This document shows positions 7,939-16,013 of a DNA stretch of 64,000 bases, one piece after another. The stretch comes from 21-14-0-10-47-8 sp966211795 (lineage in GTDB: Bacteria; Bdellovibrionota; Bdellovibrionia; Bdellovibrionales; Bdellovibrionaceae): NCBI GenBank assembly GCA_966211795.1, contig CBIHNW010000022.1, positions 14,004 through 78,003 of the forward strand, in the 5' to 3' direction. Every line of letters begins with the position of its first letter. The stretch's first letter is position 1. Both the position numbers and the translations under genes were made by a program. Under the pieces are notes generated by a model. The model worked only from the letters and a program-made list of their open reading frames with translations, was not told where the DNA came from and searched no databases.

Positions 7939-10900
7939 TCGGACTTTCCCCAAACGTTTCTCGTGCGTACATCGCTTCAACCCGAGTTGGCGGTAAATGA
8001 AAACCACCGGCCGAATTCAAACGAATGCGGTAATCAATCTTATAGGTCCCTCGTGGCAGATAAGCCGCGTAAGCCGTGAAATGGCTCTGACCTTTCTCGA
8101 AAAATTCGAGCGGCCACGGCTGGACATCGCTGGCATTGGCTTTTGGTGCCCGGTCCAAAATTTCCGAATTTCCCGAAAGGCCCGTTCCCAGATGCGAGGC
8201 TCCGGCCGGAATCGGATCCCGCAAAACCACCCACGCTTGATCGGCTTTCGCCGTCACTGTGAGCTCGATGTGGGCGACATCGCCAATCTGCCACGTTCCT
8301 GGTTTGGCCTGCGAGATCGGTGTGACTTTGCGCGTGACCTTGTAACCGAGATCCACGGGCGCCTTCAGCGGAATCGCCGACAAAGTTTCCAGATGAATCC
8401 AAGGCTTCCCGGTGCCGGCATGCGTGAGGTTGATCGGTACCGGCGCTTTGTCGGAACCTTTTGGCCACGCCAACGATTTCGAATCACCCTTCGGCGTTTT
8501 GGCCCAGATGATTTTTTCTTGTTCGGCCCCGCCAGAAATTTTCGTCTCGCCCGTCACGGCCTCTTTCTCGAACTTGGAACTGAATATCCGCATCCAGGTC
8601 ACGCCCCACGCATTGGCCATGGTGGTATCCCACACCCCCAGGTGCAATCTCGCCACCAAACCGCGCACCATGCGTCCCACATCCGGCGACCAAGATGGTT
8701 CTAGCAGGGCCACCGAGAAAACTCCGAGCGCCTGCTGATCTTCCGAAGTGAAGAGCCGATAACGGCCCTCCCAATCCGTGCCATTTTGAAAGTTCATCAG
8801 CGAGCCTTGAAAATTCATTCGCGAGTGCAGGATGTTAAGGGCCTGTTTCACCAGCTCGGCCTGTTTCGGAATGTCTGGCAGCGCTTTCAAAATTGCAAGA
8901 TAGGCCACCACGGTTTCCGTCTTCCAGAGATTGGGCGTGAAAGGAATCGCGGTGACATCCTCAATTTTCAAGTTCTGAAAGCGAGACAAAGTCTCCATCA
9001 GCAAAATCCGCTCTTCATTTTCAAATCGGCTCTTATCCTTTTCATTCCACCAAGCGTGACAAGCGTGGGTGCCGTTGAGCTCCAGCTTGATTCCGTTCAA
9101 GATTTTATTCAAAGTCTCGTCCGGGATCTGGAATTCATTCGTGTGCAGGATGTCCACCACGTATCTTGACAGCTGGGCACTACCACAGATCGAGAGTGGG
9201 AAAAACTTGAGCAAGCCATTGGCATCCATATAGGACGGAAGCTCTTGGATCAATTTTTCGGTGGCCTGTTTTTCTTCGAGCACAATCGAGCGGGATATTT
9301 TTTGTTCCAGACAGGTGTAAGGATAGTCCTCCATATAGGCGCGCACTCCCGCTAAACCGCGAACCAGAGTGTCTTGCGCATGAATTTGAATTTCACCTTT
9401 TCCCGGCAGCGCTTGCGGTGGCTGACGAACCGGAATATCGGTTGGCTTCTCCAGCTGAAGCAAGGTGGCCTGTTGAACCTGCATGGGGACCGCCGGCGAG
9501 ACTTTGATTTCTGATTTCAGATTATCGATCACGCCGCTGATCTCATCTTTGGCCGAGAGCTGATACGTGATCGCTTTCACGCCGTCCGGAATTTGCAATG
9601 GCAGACGAACAGTTTTGGCCGAGTTCGCACCCAACTCGAGCGCAGCAGGGCTCGCAACTTTCGCCAGTTGCGGGCTTGTGAAGGACAAACCGACCTTCAT
9701 GGTTTTGGCCGTGGTGTTTCGCAAGGTCACTTCACTTTCGATCGAGTCTCCTTCGCGTACCACTGGTGCAAATCCCGAGTAGAGGATCAAATCTTTGCTC
9801 GATTCAATCTTCGTGCTGCCATCACCAAAAAAGTCCATGCCACCATTGGCGATTGCGGCGATGCGAAAGCTGGTGATCGAATCATTGAGCGGAACGGTGA
9901 TTTTCGCTTCGCCATTTGCATCCAGTTTCAAACGGGGTTGCCACAAGAGCATGGGATCAAACAGTTCCCGGTTTCCACCATTGAGCAGACCGCCACCCCC
10001 GCCGGGAGGTTTCGCCTTTGCACCAAAGTGCCGGCGCCCGATGATCTGATTTTGCGCCGAGCTGGTGTCGACCTCGAGCCCCCGCTGTCCCATCATGGAT
10101 TGCAACAGATACCAGCTTTGATTGCTTCGAAGCTGCAGCAGGGCTTCGTCCACCGCCGCCACGGCCACTTCGCTGCCGGCCGGAAGGGCGGCCCCGGATG
10201 CGGTCTTCACCGCGATGGTGACCAGCGCTTTGTCGCGTGCGCGGTATTTCTGTTTATCGGTTTTCAAGCTGACCTTCAGTTCATGCGCCTTCCACCCAAC
10301 GCGAAGCTCGGTCATGCCAAGCTTCATTGCCGGTCGAGCGAGATCCAGCAACGCGGTCGCCTGCGGCTCTCCCACCCGTCCGCGGACGAGCATCGCCGAA
10401 ACAAAAACGTTCGGCGCGTAATTTCCCTTCAGCGGAATTTCGATCACCGGCTGATCCCGCTTGATTTCTTTCACGAAAGCATCCATCACGCCTTCGCGCT
10501 CGACCGTGATCAGAGCGGTCGCCACCGGAAATGGACTGCGCACGACAAGCTTTGCGGTCTCGCCGGGTTCGTAGCGGATTTTCTCGGGTAAAAGATCGAT
10601 GCGATCGCTATCGGTCGGCACCCACCAAGAATTTCCACCGGCGGCGTAAACTTCCATCGACGTCGAAGCATAGGTCGAGCGTCCGGCTTCGTCGGTCACC
10701 TTGGCCTGCAAGGTGATACTGCCGGTGGGAAGATTTTTTCCGTCACACTGAAAGCGGCCATTGCTGTCGGATTGGCCCTGACAAACCACGCCCAGAGATT
10801 TCACGGTCGATTTGTAATCGTAAGAGTAAAAACCACCCACCAAGCGTTTGCGATGCGTGAGAAATTCGGTCTGAAAAGCTTCGACCGTATAGGGCCGCGC

Positions 10901-13708
10901 TTTCAATGGCTTGCCATCGACTCCCGTGATCACGCCTTGCGCTTGCACCTGCCCCGGCTTGGCGATCCAGTTTTCGGATCCGAGACCCACAATATAGTTT
11001 GCCGGAAAAAGAGTTTTTTGCGTGGATGCGGTCTTCACCTCGCCGTTCGGGTCGTGGTATTCCATTTCCACCAACAGGTCGCTGACTTTCTTGATGGCCG
11101 GCAAACCTTGAATCGACGTGGTCTGTCCGCCATCCTCTTTCAGTGTCAGCTCTTGCACTTTCAGGAAATTATCTTCGCTGACCGTTTCGGGTTGCTCTGA
11201 ATAATTTTGCACGCCGACTTTAAGCGGCTCTGAAAAAAATGTGAACTGATTTGAGCCCGGAACTTCGGGAGCAAAATAGCCCGTGCGGATCGAAGAACGC
11301 ACCTTCACCTTCAAACCCTTGGCGGGACCACCCGAGAGATATTGCGCCGAGAGATCCACCGGAACTTCTTTGGGTTGCACCAGGGTCTTACCGCTGATTT
11401 TGACGTTCGCGTTCATCAGCGGCAATCGGTACTCGCTGACCACAAATGTGCCGGTGGCTTTCGCCGACCAATCAAACGCATTTTCATTTTCGCCCTGTTC
11501 ACCGTTCTGCGAGCCTTTGGGTGCGGCGGCCCTGTTGGAAAGATAAACCGAATACAAACCCAGGCTTGCATCCTTTGGCAGGGTGAATGTGTTCAGAGCG
11601 GTGCCGGTGGCGGCATCGTATTCAAATGGCAAGGCATACACTTTCTGCGTTCCTTCGTGCACCACCAACACCCGCTTCGGCAGGACCTGCGAACGAAGGG
11701 CGCGAAATCCGTTTTGCGTGTGCTCACGCAGGAAGTGCTTGAAATGAATCGTCTCGCCCGCCTTCATCAGCGGTCGATCAAAAACGGTGTGGGCGAGCGT
11801 CGCTCCCCACTGCGGTGAAACGTAATCGCGCTGCAGGTTGAAGCGGTAGGACTCGATCCCCTGCGACCAATTGCTGGAAGCGAAAGTGAAATCATCTCCG
11901 AGCTTGGCGAAAGAGAAAATTTCGCAGTGGTCGGTTCCGGACTCGTCGCTATCAGCCGGCACGTCGGGACATGCGGGCGCGATGGAATCCAGCCATAACA
12001 CTCCACCTTTGCCGGTTTTTCCTTTCGCCAGAGACTTTCCCTGATCGTTGAACAATGAAATGTCCGCGCCTTCCACCGGAGCCGCCGTATCCAAGCGAGT
12101 CACCCACACCAACGAGCGGGTGCGTCCGCGCTTGAAATGCACCGAGAGATTGGTGACCAAAGCGCTCGAGGCCACGTACATCGGAATTTTCGCGCCCAAA
12201 AGAGCTTCACCCAATCTGGGGCTTTCCAGCTCGACGATGTAAAATCCAGGCTTCTTCAGCGGGATTCCCACCAATTCAAACTCGCGCTCGGTCGAGGGTT
12301 TAGGAAGCGTAAGCTTTTGAACCTTTTCATTGCCAAGCAAACTCTCTCCACGGCGAGCATAGTTCCAGTCTTTGTCTTTCACCGCTTTGTACCACTTGAT
12401 GACCTGAGCCGGATTGTCGCCCGAGAGCACCATGGAATTTCCATCGATCGAGAACTGCATTTGCGGCAGAGTTTTTTCCACATTTCTGAGACTGACCGGA
12501 AGGGCCGGATCTGCATTCAGCTCCAGCACGCCAAAAGTGGCTGCGAATTTCACTAAGGGGGAATACTCGTCGGTGGTGACGCTCAAAGGGAATTTGTTTT
12601 CGTTGCCGAGCACCCGGCCCAGCGGATCTTTGATTCCTTTTGGCAGAATCACCTGCAACGACGTTTTTTCAGGGAAAGGAGCCGTGAAAGTTAAAGTGGC
12701 GATCTCCTTTTCTTGACGCTTGGCTTGTTTCTGTTCGCTGAGCTCTTCAGGCAACCACACTTGACCTTTTGCGGAGACAAGTTTGGCACCTTTCAACTGT
12801 TCCCGAGAAACGGAGTTCTTGAACTCAACCGAGATGTTCGTGATCGGGTTGCATGGCTTCCCCGGCGAAACCCGCTCGCAGGTGAATTTAGCTTCAAACG
12901 GCGCCAGCACTTGAAAGCTAAACGTTTGCGGCTCGGCGACCGGCAAACCGGACTTGGAACGAAGGCCCACCGGCCAATGAAGAGCAACCTTGGCGGATTC
13001 AGGAAATTTTCGGTTGGCCGCAATCACCAGGAAATTTTCAAGCATCGGAAGAGAAGAAAGATTTTTGGTTTCTTGGATTTTCTTTTGCAGCGATTCCCAG
13101 GCCCAGTTGGTTTTGACGGCGGCGCGGATCACGTCCTCGCGCTCTTTGCCATCAATCAGCCGCAGCAGCACTTTATCGGGATAGCCGGTCACTTCAAAGT
13201 AAGCTTTCTGTAAAACCGAAGCACGGTCCACCGGGGCATCCGTTTGCACCACAAAATATTGATCAGGCTCGATCTCGCCATACATCGGTGCGAGCGTCAG
13301 GATGGCGGGGCCGCCCGTGGTCAAAGTGTAGATCGGATCGCTCGATACTTTTTCTTCTTTGAGATCGCGGATTTCTTGAGCTTTGAGCTCGCACTGGACG
13401 CCCGCAGGCAGAGGTTGATCGAAATCGATCACCCAGTTTTTGCTATCGGCCCAACGTTTGCTGAAAGCTGGCGTCTTGCCGTCTGCTTCGTTCTTTTGAC
13501 CGGCTCCGGAACATTTCAATTGAAATGGATCTTTGGCCGCTTTTGGATCGCCCATCGCCACCATGTCCGTGGAAAAACGAACGGTGATTTGGTGGACGGC
13601 CTTGACGGCACCCGTGGGTGTCACGCTGAGCACTTCGCCGGCGAAAGACGCTGTCGACAAAAGGAAAGAGAATAAAAAGCCACCGCTCCATATGATTCGT
13701 GCAAGCAT
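7913..13708 (-). CDS. yfhM: Bacterial alpha-2-macroglobulin with intact thioester motif
   Basis: Bacterial alpha-2-macroglobulins trap attacking proteases in the periplasm, covalently through a Cys-Gln thioester. This 1931-residue protein starts with a Sec signal peptide (cleavage near STASFA-GE, about residue 23). It has many beta-sandwich (MG) domains, and the thioester motif CLEQ at residues 1466-1469 in the C-terminal helical domain. Unlike the Escherichia coli protein it has no lipobox cysteine, so it is probably soluble in the periplasm. A Pro/Gly-rich stretch (AKPPGGGGGLLNGG, about residues 1229-1242) is a possible exposed segment. The coupled pbpC downstream fits the idea that PbpC repairs wall damage while the macroglobulin blocks proteases. 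In a predator it might protect against its own or prey proteases; that is inference. Confidence 0.93.
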   Translation of the reverse strand: MLARIIWSGGFLFSFLLSTASFAGEVLSVTPTGAVKAVHQITVRFSTDMVAMGDPKAAKDPFQLKCSGAGQKNEADGKTPAFSKRWADSKNWVIDFDQPLPAGVQCELKAQEIRDLKEEKVSSDPIYTLTTGGPAILTLAPMYGEIEPDQYFVVQTDAPVDRASVLQKAYFEVTGYPDKVLLRLIDGKEREDVIRAAVKTNWAWESLQKKIQETKNLSSLPMLENFLVIAANRKFPESAKVALHWPVGLRSKSGLPVAEPQTFSFQVLAPFEAKFTCERVSPGKPCNPITNISVEFKNSVSREQLKGAKLVSAKGQVWLPEELSEQKQAKRQEKEIATLTFTAPFPEKTSLQVILPKGIKDPLGRVLGNENKFPLSVTTDEYSPLVKFAATFGVLELNADPALPVSLRNVEKTLPQMQFSIDGNSMVLSGDNPAQVIKWYKAVKDKDWNYARRGESLLGNEKVQKLTLPKPSTEREFELVGIPLKKPGFYIVELESPRLGEALLGAKIPMYVASSALVTNLSVHFKRGRTRSLVWVTRLDTAAPVEGADISLFNDQGKSLAKGKTGKGGVLWLDSIAPACPDVPADSDESGTDHCEIFSFAKLGDDFTFASSNWSQGIESYRFNLQRDYVSPQWGATLAHTVFDRPLMKAGETIHFKHFLREHTQNGFRALRSQVLPKRVLVVHEGTQKVYALPFEYDAATGTALNTFTLPKDASLGLYSVYLSNRAAAPKGSQNGEQGENENAFDWSAKATGTFVVSEYRLPLMNANVKISGKTLVQPKEVPVDLSAQYLSGGPAKGLKVKVRSSIRTGYFAPEVPGSNQFTFFSEPLKVGVQNYSEQPETVSEDNFLKVQELTLKEDGGQTTSIQGLPAIKKVSDLLVEMEYHDPNGEVKTASTQKTLFPANYIVGLGSENWIAKPGQVQAQGVITGVDGKPLKARPYTVEAFQTEFLTHRKRLVGGFYSYDYKSTVKSLGVVCQGQSDSNGRFQCDGKNLPTGSITLQAKVTDEAGRSTYASTSMEVYAAGGNSWWVPTDSDRIDLLPEKIRYEPGETAKLVVRSPFPVATALITVEREGVMDAFVKEIKRDQPVIEIPLKGNYAPNVFVSAMLVRGRVGEPQATALLDLARPAMKLGMTELRVGWKAHELKVSLKTDKQKYRARDKALVTIAVKTASGAALPAGSEVAVAAVDEALLQLRSNQSWYLLQSMMGQRGLEVDTSSAQNQIIGRRHFGAKAKPPGGGGGLLNGGNRELFDPMLLWQPRLKLDANGEAKITVPLNDSITSFRIAAIANGGMDFFGDGSTKIESSKDLILYSGFAPVVREGDSIESEVTLRNTTAKTMKVGLSFTSPQLAKVASPAALELGANSAKTVRLPLQIPDGVKAITYQLSAKDEISGVIDNLKSEIKVSPAVPMQVQQATLLQLEKPTDIPVRQPPQALPGKGEIQIHAQDTLVRGLAGVRAYMEDYPYTCLEQKISRSIVLEEKQATEKLIQELPSYMDANGLLKFFPLSICGSAQLSRYVVDILHTNEFQIPDETLNKILNGIKLELNGTHACHAWWNEKDKSRFENEERILLMETLSRFQNLKIEDVTAIPFTPNLWKTETVVAYLAILKALPDIPKQAELVKQALNILHSRMNFQGSLMNFQNGTDWEGRYRLFTSEDQQALGVFSVALLEPSWSPDVGRMVRGLVARLHLGVWDTTMANAWGVTWMRIFSSKFEKEAVTGETKISGGAEQEKIIWAKTPKGDSKSLAWPKGSDKAPVPINLTHAGTGKPWIHLETLSAIPLKAPVDLGYKVTRKVTPISQAKPGTWQIGDVAHIELTVTAKADQAWVVLRDPIPAGASHLGTGLSGNSEILDRAPKANASDVQPWPLEFFEKGQSHFTAYAAYLPRGTYKIDYRIRLNSAGGFHLPPTRVEAMYARETFGESPNEIWKVAP

Positions 13709-13890
13709 TCAATTGTCTCCTGAGAAGAGACATTAGAGCGAAGGCATTTCCATCTGTAAACGAGTTCGTGTTTTAACGCAGAATGAAAGAATCTCGATTC
13801 AGCATTGCTTAATTTCCTTTATTTTAACAGTGCACACCGCGCATCTATTTTTTTGTTCAAAGATTCTCTTAATATTGCCTTTTCTGAATC

Positions 13891-13912
13891 TGAAATCGAA
13901 TTTTCGATTTCA
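13891..13912. promoter_or_regulatory. 10-bp inverted repeat in the leader of the Ser-rich protein gene
   Basis: TGAAATCGAA and TTCGATTTCA are exact inverted copies separated by TT. The element lies 19 bp before the ATG at 13932, between divergently transcribed genes (macroglobulin leftward). It could be an operator or a small leader hairpin near the ribosome site. Confidence 0.35.
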
Positions 13913-13931
13913 CTCACCACCAGGAGGTCCT

Positions 13932-14459
13932 ATGATCAAAAATTTTGGAAAAGCGATTTGCGCGCTGAGCTTGCTTGCCTTTGTTCCGGCCACATACGCG
14001 AACAGCAGCACGACCACAAACTCGAATTCAAGCATGCACGGCACGGATAGCAGCACCATGGATTCAAGCGCTGGTCCGACGGACAACGCCACCGACCGTA
14101 TGACGGGATCATCAACGGAAACTTATCCGAGCGACAACTCGGCGACCAGCTCGACCACCAATGGCACACCCGTCAATACCGATACGACAACATCTTCGGA
14201 TTCGCGCATGAGTGGTTCTTCGACCTATGATTCATCGACTGGCACCACCAATCGCTCCGACGAAAATCACAAACGTCGCATGCGAAAGACCAACAAACAC
14301 AAACATGACACTTCATCTCAGCGCAACACCGGAAGCAGCACCAGCAGCGGTAGCAGCTACGGCTCCGACAAAGACACCAGCTCTGGCGCTGGAAGCACTT
14401 CCGGTTCTGGCAGCTCGACGAACAGCGGCTCTAGCACTGGCAGCGGATCAAACTATTAA
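13932..14459 (+). CDS. Exported Ser/Thr/Gly-rich low-complexity protein
   Basis: AGGAGGT lies directly before the ATG, a near-perfect ribosome site that sets the start. The 175-residue product has a signal peptide (MIKNFGKAICALSLLAFVPATYA, cleavage near residue 23). The rest is almost entirely Ser, Thr, Gly, Asn and Asp, interrupted by one basic patch (HKRRMRKTNKHKH, about residues 115-127). There are no cysteines in the mature part and no recognisable domain. Such sequences are often envelope-associated, disordered or glycosylated; nothing here proves a role. A hairpin terminator follows, so it is a single-gene unit and the strong ribosome site suggests high expression. Confidence 0.72.
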   Translation: MIKNFGKAICALSLLAFVPATYANSSTTTNSNSSMHGTDSSTMDSSAGPTDNATDRMTGSSTETYPSDNSATSSTTNGTPVNTDTTTSSDSRMSGSSTYDSSTGTTNRSDENHKRRMRKTNKHKHDTSSQRNTGSSTSSGSSYGSDKDTSSGAGSTSGSGSSTNSGSSTGSGSNY

Positions 14460-14480
14460 TCCCAACTGAACTGTTTTCAA

Positions 14481-14521
14481 GCCAAACGCCACACCCTTGC
14501 CGGGCGCGGCGTTTGGCCTTC
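14481..14521 (+). terminator. Intrinsic-type hairpin after the Ser-rich gene
   Basis: GCCAAACGCC (14481-14490) and GGCGTTTGGC (14508-14517) form a perfect 10-bp stem around a 17-nt loop, followed by CTTCT. It lies 22 nt after the stop at 14459. The T-tract is weak. Confidence 0.6.
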
Positions 14522-14735
14522 TATAAACAATTCCTCTATGAGTTTTCAATTTCAATTCGATTCCCTGACCGCAGATCCCATGCTTGCATAAGATTTCAGC
14601 ACGGGGTGTTTTTTCAATTCAAATCCCAACTTGCCCCACCTCGTGTTTCTCGTTGACCCTTCGGTCCGAGCGCTTCTTTTGTCAAAAAATCGGTTTTGAG
14701 AAGAGACTGCCTGAAAAATGTCACCTGTCTGAAAA

Positions 14736-14751
14736 TGGCATTCAACCTGCA
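14736..14751 (+). promoter_or_regulatory. Candidate sigma-54 (-24/-12) promoter
   Basis: TGGCAT-N5-CTGCA matches the sigma-54 consensus TGGCAY-N5-TTGCW except for one base in the -12 element. The predicted start of transcription (about 14762) would leave a leader of about 22 nt containing the GGGAGG ribosome site of the glycosyltransferase. A single motif match can arise by chance. Confidence 0.3.
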
Positions 14752-14783
14752 TTGCTGACTGACTTTGCTAGGGAGGCATCACA

Positions 14784-16013
14784 GTGAAAAATGAATTTTC
14801 AATCCATCATGACAAACATTATAGTACAAATGATCTAGTCGTTTTCAGCCATCTGCGCTGGGACTTTGTATTCCAACGACCCCAACATCTCTTGACTCGT
14901 TTTGCAAAGCGCCGCCGCGTTTTCTTTATCGAAGAGCCGCATTTCAACAAACAAGAGGCAGAACTTCCTTACCTGAAACAAGAGCGTGAAAACGGAGTTC
15001 AGGTCATCATCCCACTGATTCCGCCAGGCTTGAGCGAGAGCGAAACTCATGTCCGACTGCGCGAAATCGTCGATCGGGTGTTGGATGAAGAGAGCATTGA
15101 AGAGCCGACTCTTTGGTATTACACGCCAATGGCTCTTCCTTTTACGGATCACATTGTGGCACGCTCGATTGTCTTTGATTGCATGGATGAATTGTCCGCG
15201 TTCAAAGGCGCACCTGAAAAATTGAAGCAATGGGAGAGCGCCCTGCTTGGCAAGGCCGATGTCGTTTTCACCGGTGGACATTCTTTGTATGAAGCCAAAC
15301 GTCACCAGCACCACAACATCCACCCGTTTCCGAGCAGCATCGATCGCGATCATTTTAAATCCGCGCGTTCGGCCGCCGAGCCCGAAGACCAAAAGCACAT
15401 TCCACATCCCCGCATTGGATTTTTCGGCGTGATCGACGAGCGAATGGACATTGAATTGGTCGACCAGATGTCAAAGCTTCGCCCCGATTGGAATTTTGTT
15501 TTCATCGGTCCCGTGGTGAAGATTGACCCCGCCACTTTGCCTCAGCGTTCGAACATTCACTATCTCGGAAAGCGCAGCTACACCGAGCTTCCGCAATACA
15601 TTTCAGGTTGGGACTTGGCGATGCTTCCTTTCGCCCGCAACGAATCGACACGCTTTATCAGCCCGACGAAAACTCCAGAATACCTGGCGGCCGGGCGTCC
15701 CGTGGTGTCGACGAGCATCCGTGACGTGATCGATCCCTACGCCACCGAGAAATTGGTTTCCATCGCCGACACAGCCGAAGAATTTATCAGCAAGGCGGAA
15801 CAGGCCATCCATGAAGCGAAAACTCAACCCGAATGGCTTTTGCGCGTCGACGAGTATCTCGAGGACATGTCTTGGGATATGACTTTCGCGAAAATGGCTT
15901 CGCTGGAAAAGCACGCCTGGCTCAACCGAGTGCAATCCAAAATGCAGGTTCCACCATCGATGCCAAATTTTGCGCACTTTCCAATCTCGCCCGAGCTTGA
16001 GCTGCGACCATGA
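14784..16013 (+). CDS. Family 1 (GT4-type) glycosyltransferase
   Basis: The 409-residue protein starts at GTG 14784, with GGGAGG seven bases upstream. It has the GT-B layout. The N-terminal part opens with DLVVFSHLRWDFVFQRPQHLLTRFAK (about 17-42), the hallmark of a subgroup of glycosyltransferase-like proteins. The C-terminal donor-binding half contains IGFFGVIDERMDIELV (about 212-227) and the glycine/glutamate region SPTKTPEYLAAGRPVVST (about 293-310), where E300 is the likely nucleotide-sugar contact. No membrane segment or signal is seen, so it should act in the cytoplasm. It is the first gene of an operon with the GH1/RmlD fusion (ATGA overlap), glf and galE, so UDP-Galf or UDP-Gal is a plausible but unproven donor. 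Confidence 0.82.
   Translation: MKNEFSIHHDKHYSTNDLVVFSHLRWDFVFQRPQHLLTRFAKRRRVFFIEEPHFNKQEAELPYLKQERENGVQVIIPLIPPGLSESETHVRLREIVDRVLDEESIEEPTLWYYTPMALPFTDHIVARSIVFDCMDELSAFKGAPEKLKQWESALLGKADVVFTGGHSLYEAKRHQHHNIHPFPSSIDRDHFKSARSAAEPEDQKHIPHPRIGFFGVIDERMDIELVDQMSKLRPDWNFVFIGPVVKIDPATLPQRSNIHYLGKRSYTELPQYISGWDLAMLPFARNESTRFISPTKTPEYLAAGRPVVSTSIRDVIDPYATEKLVSIADTAEEFISKAEQAIHEAKTQPEWLLRVDEYLEDMSWDMTFAKMASLEKHAWLNRVQSKMQVPPSMPNFAHFPISPELELRP

Larger units (their letters stand above)
14460..14783. other. Intergenic region upstream of the glycan operon
   Basis: This 324-bp stretch has no gene. It contains the terminator of the Ser-rich gene (14481-14521) and a sigma-54-like promoter candidate (14736-14751) just before the glycosyltransferase. 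The middle, roughly 14525-14730, is AT-rich with no recognised feature. Confidence 0.55.

Noticed and set aside
9593..10591. 332-codon open frame on the plus strand
   Set aside because: Entirely antisense to the alpha-2-macroglobulin coding region; no ribosome site or domain.
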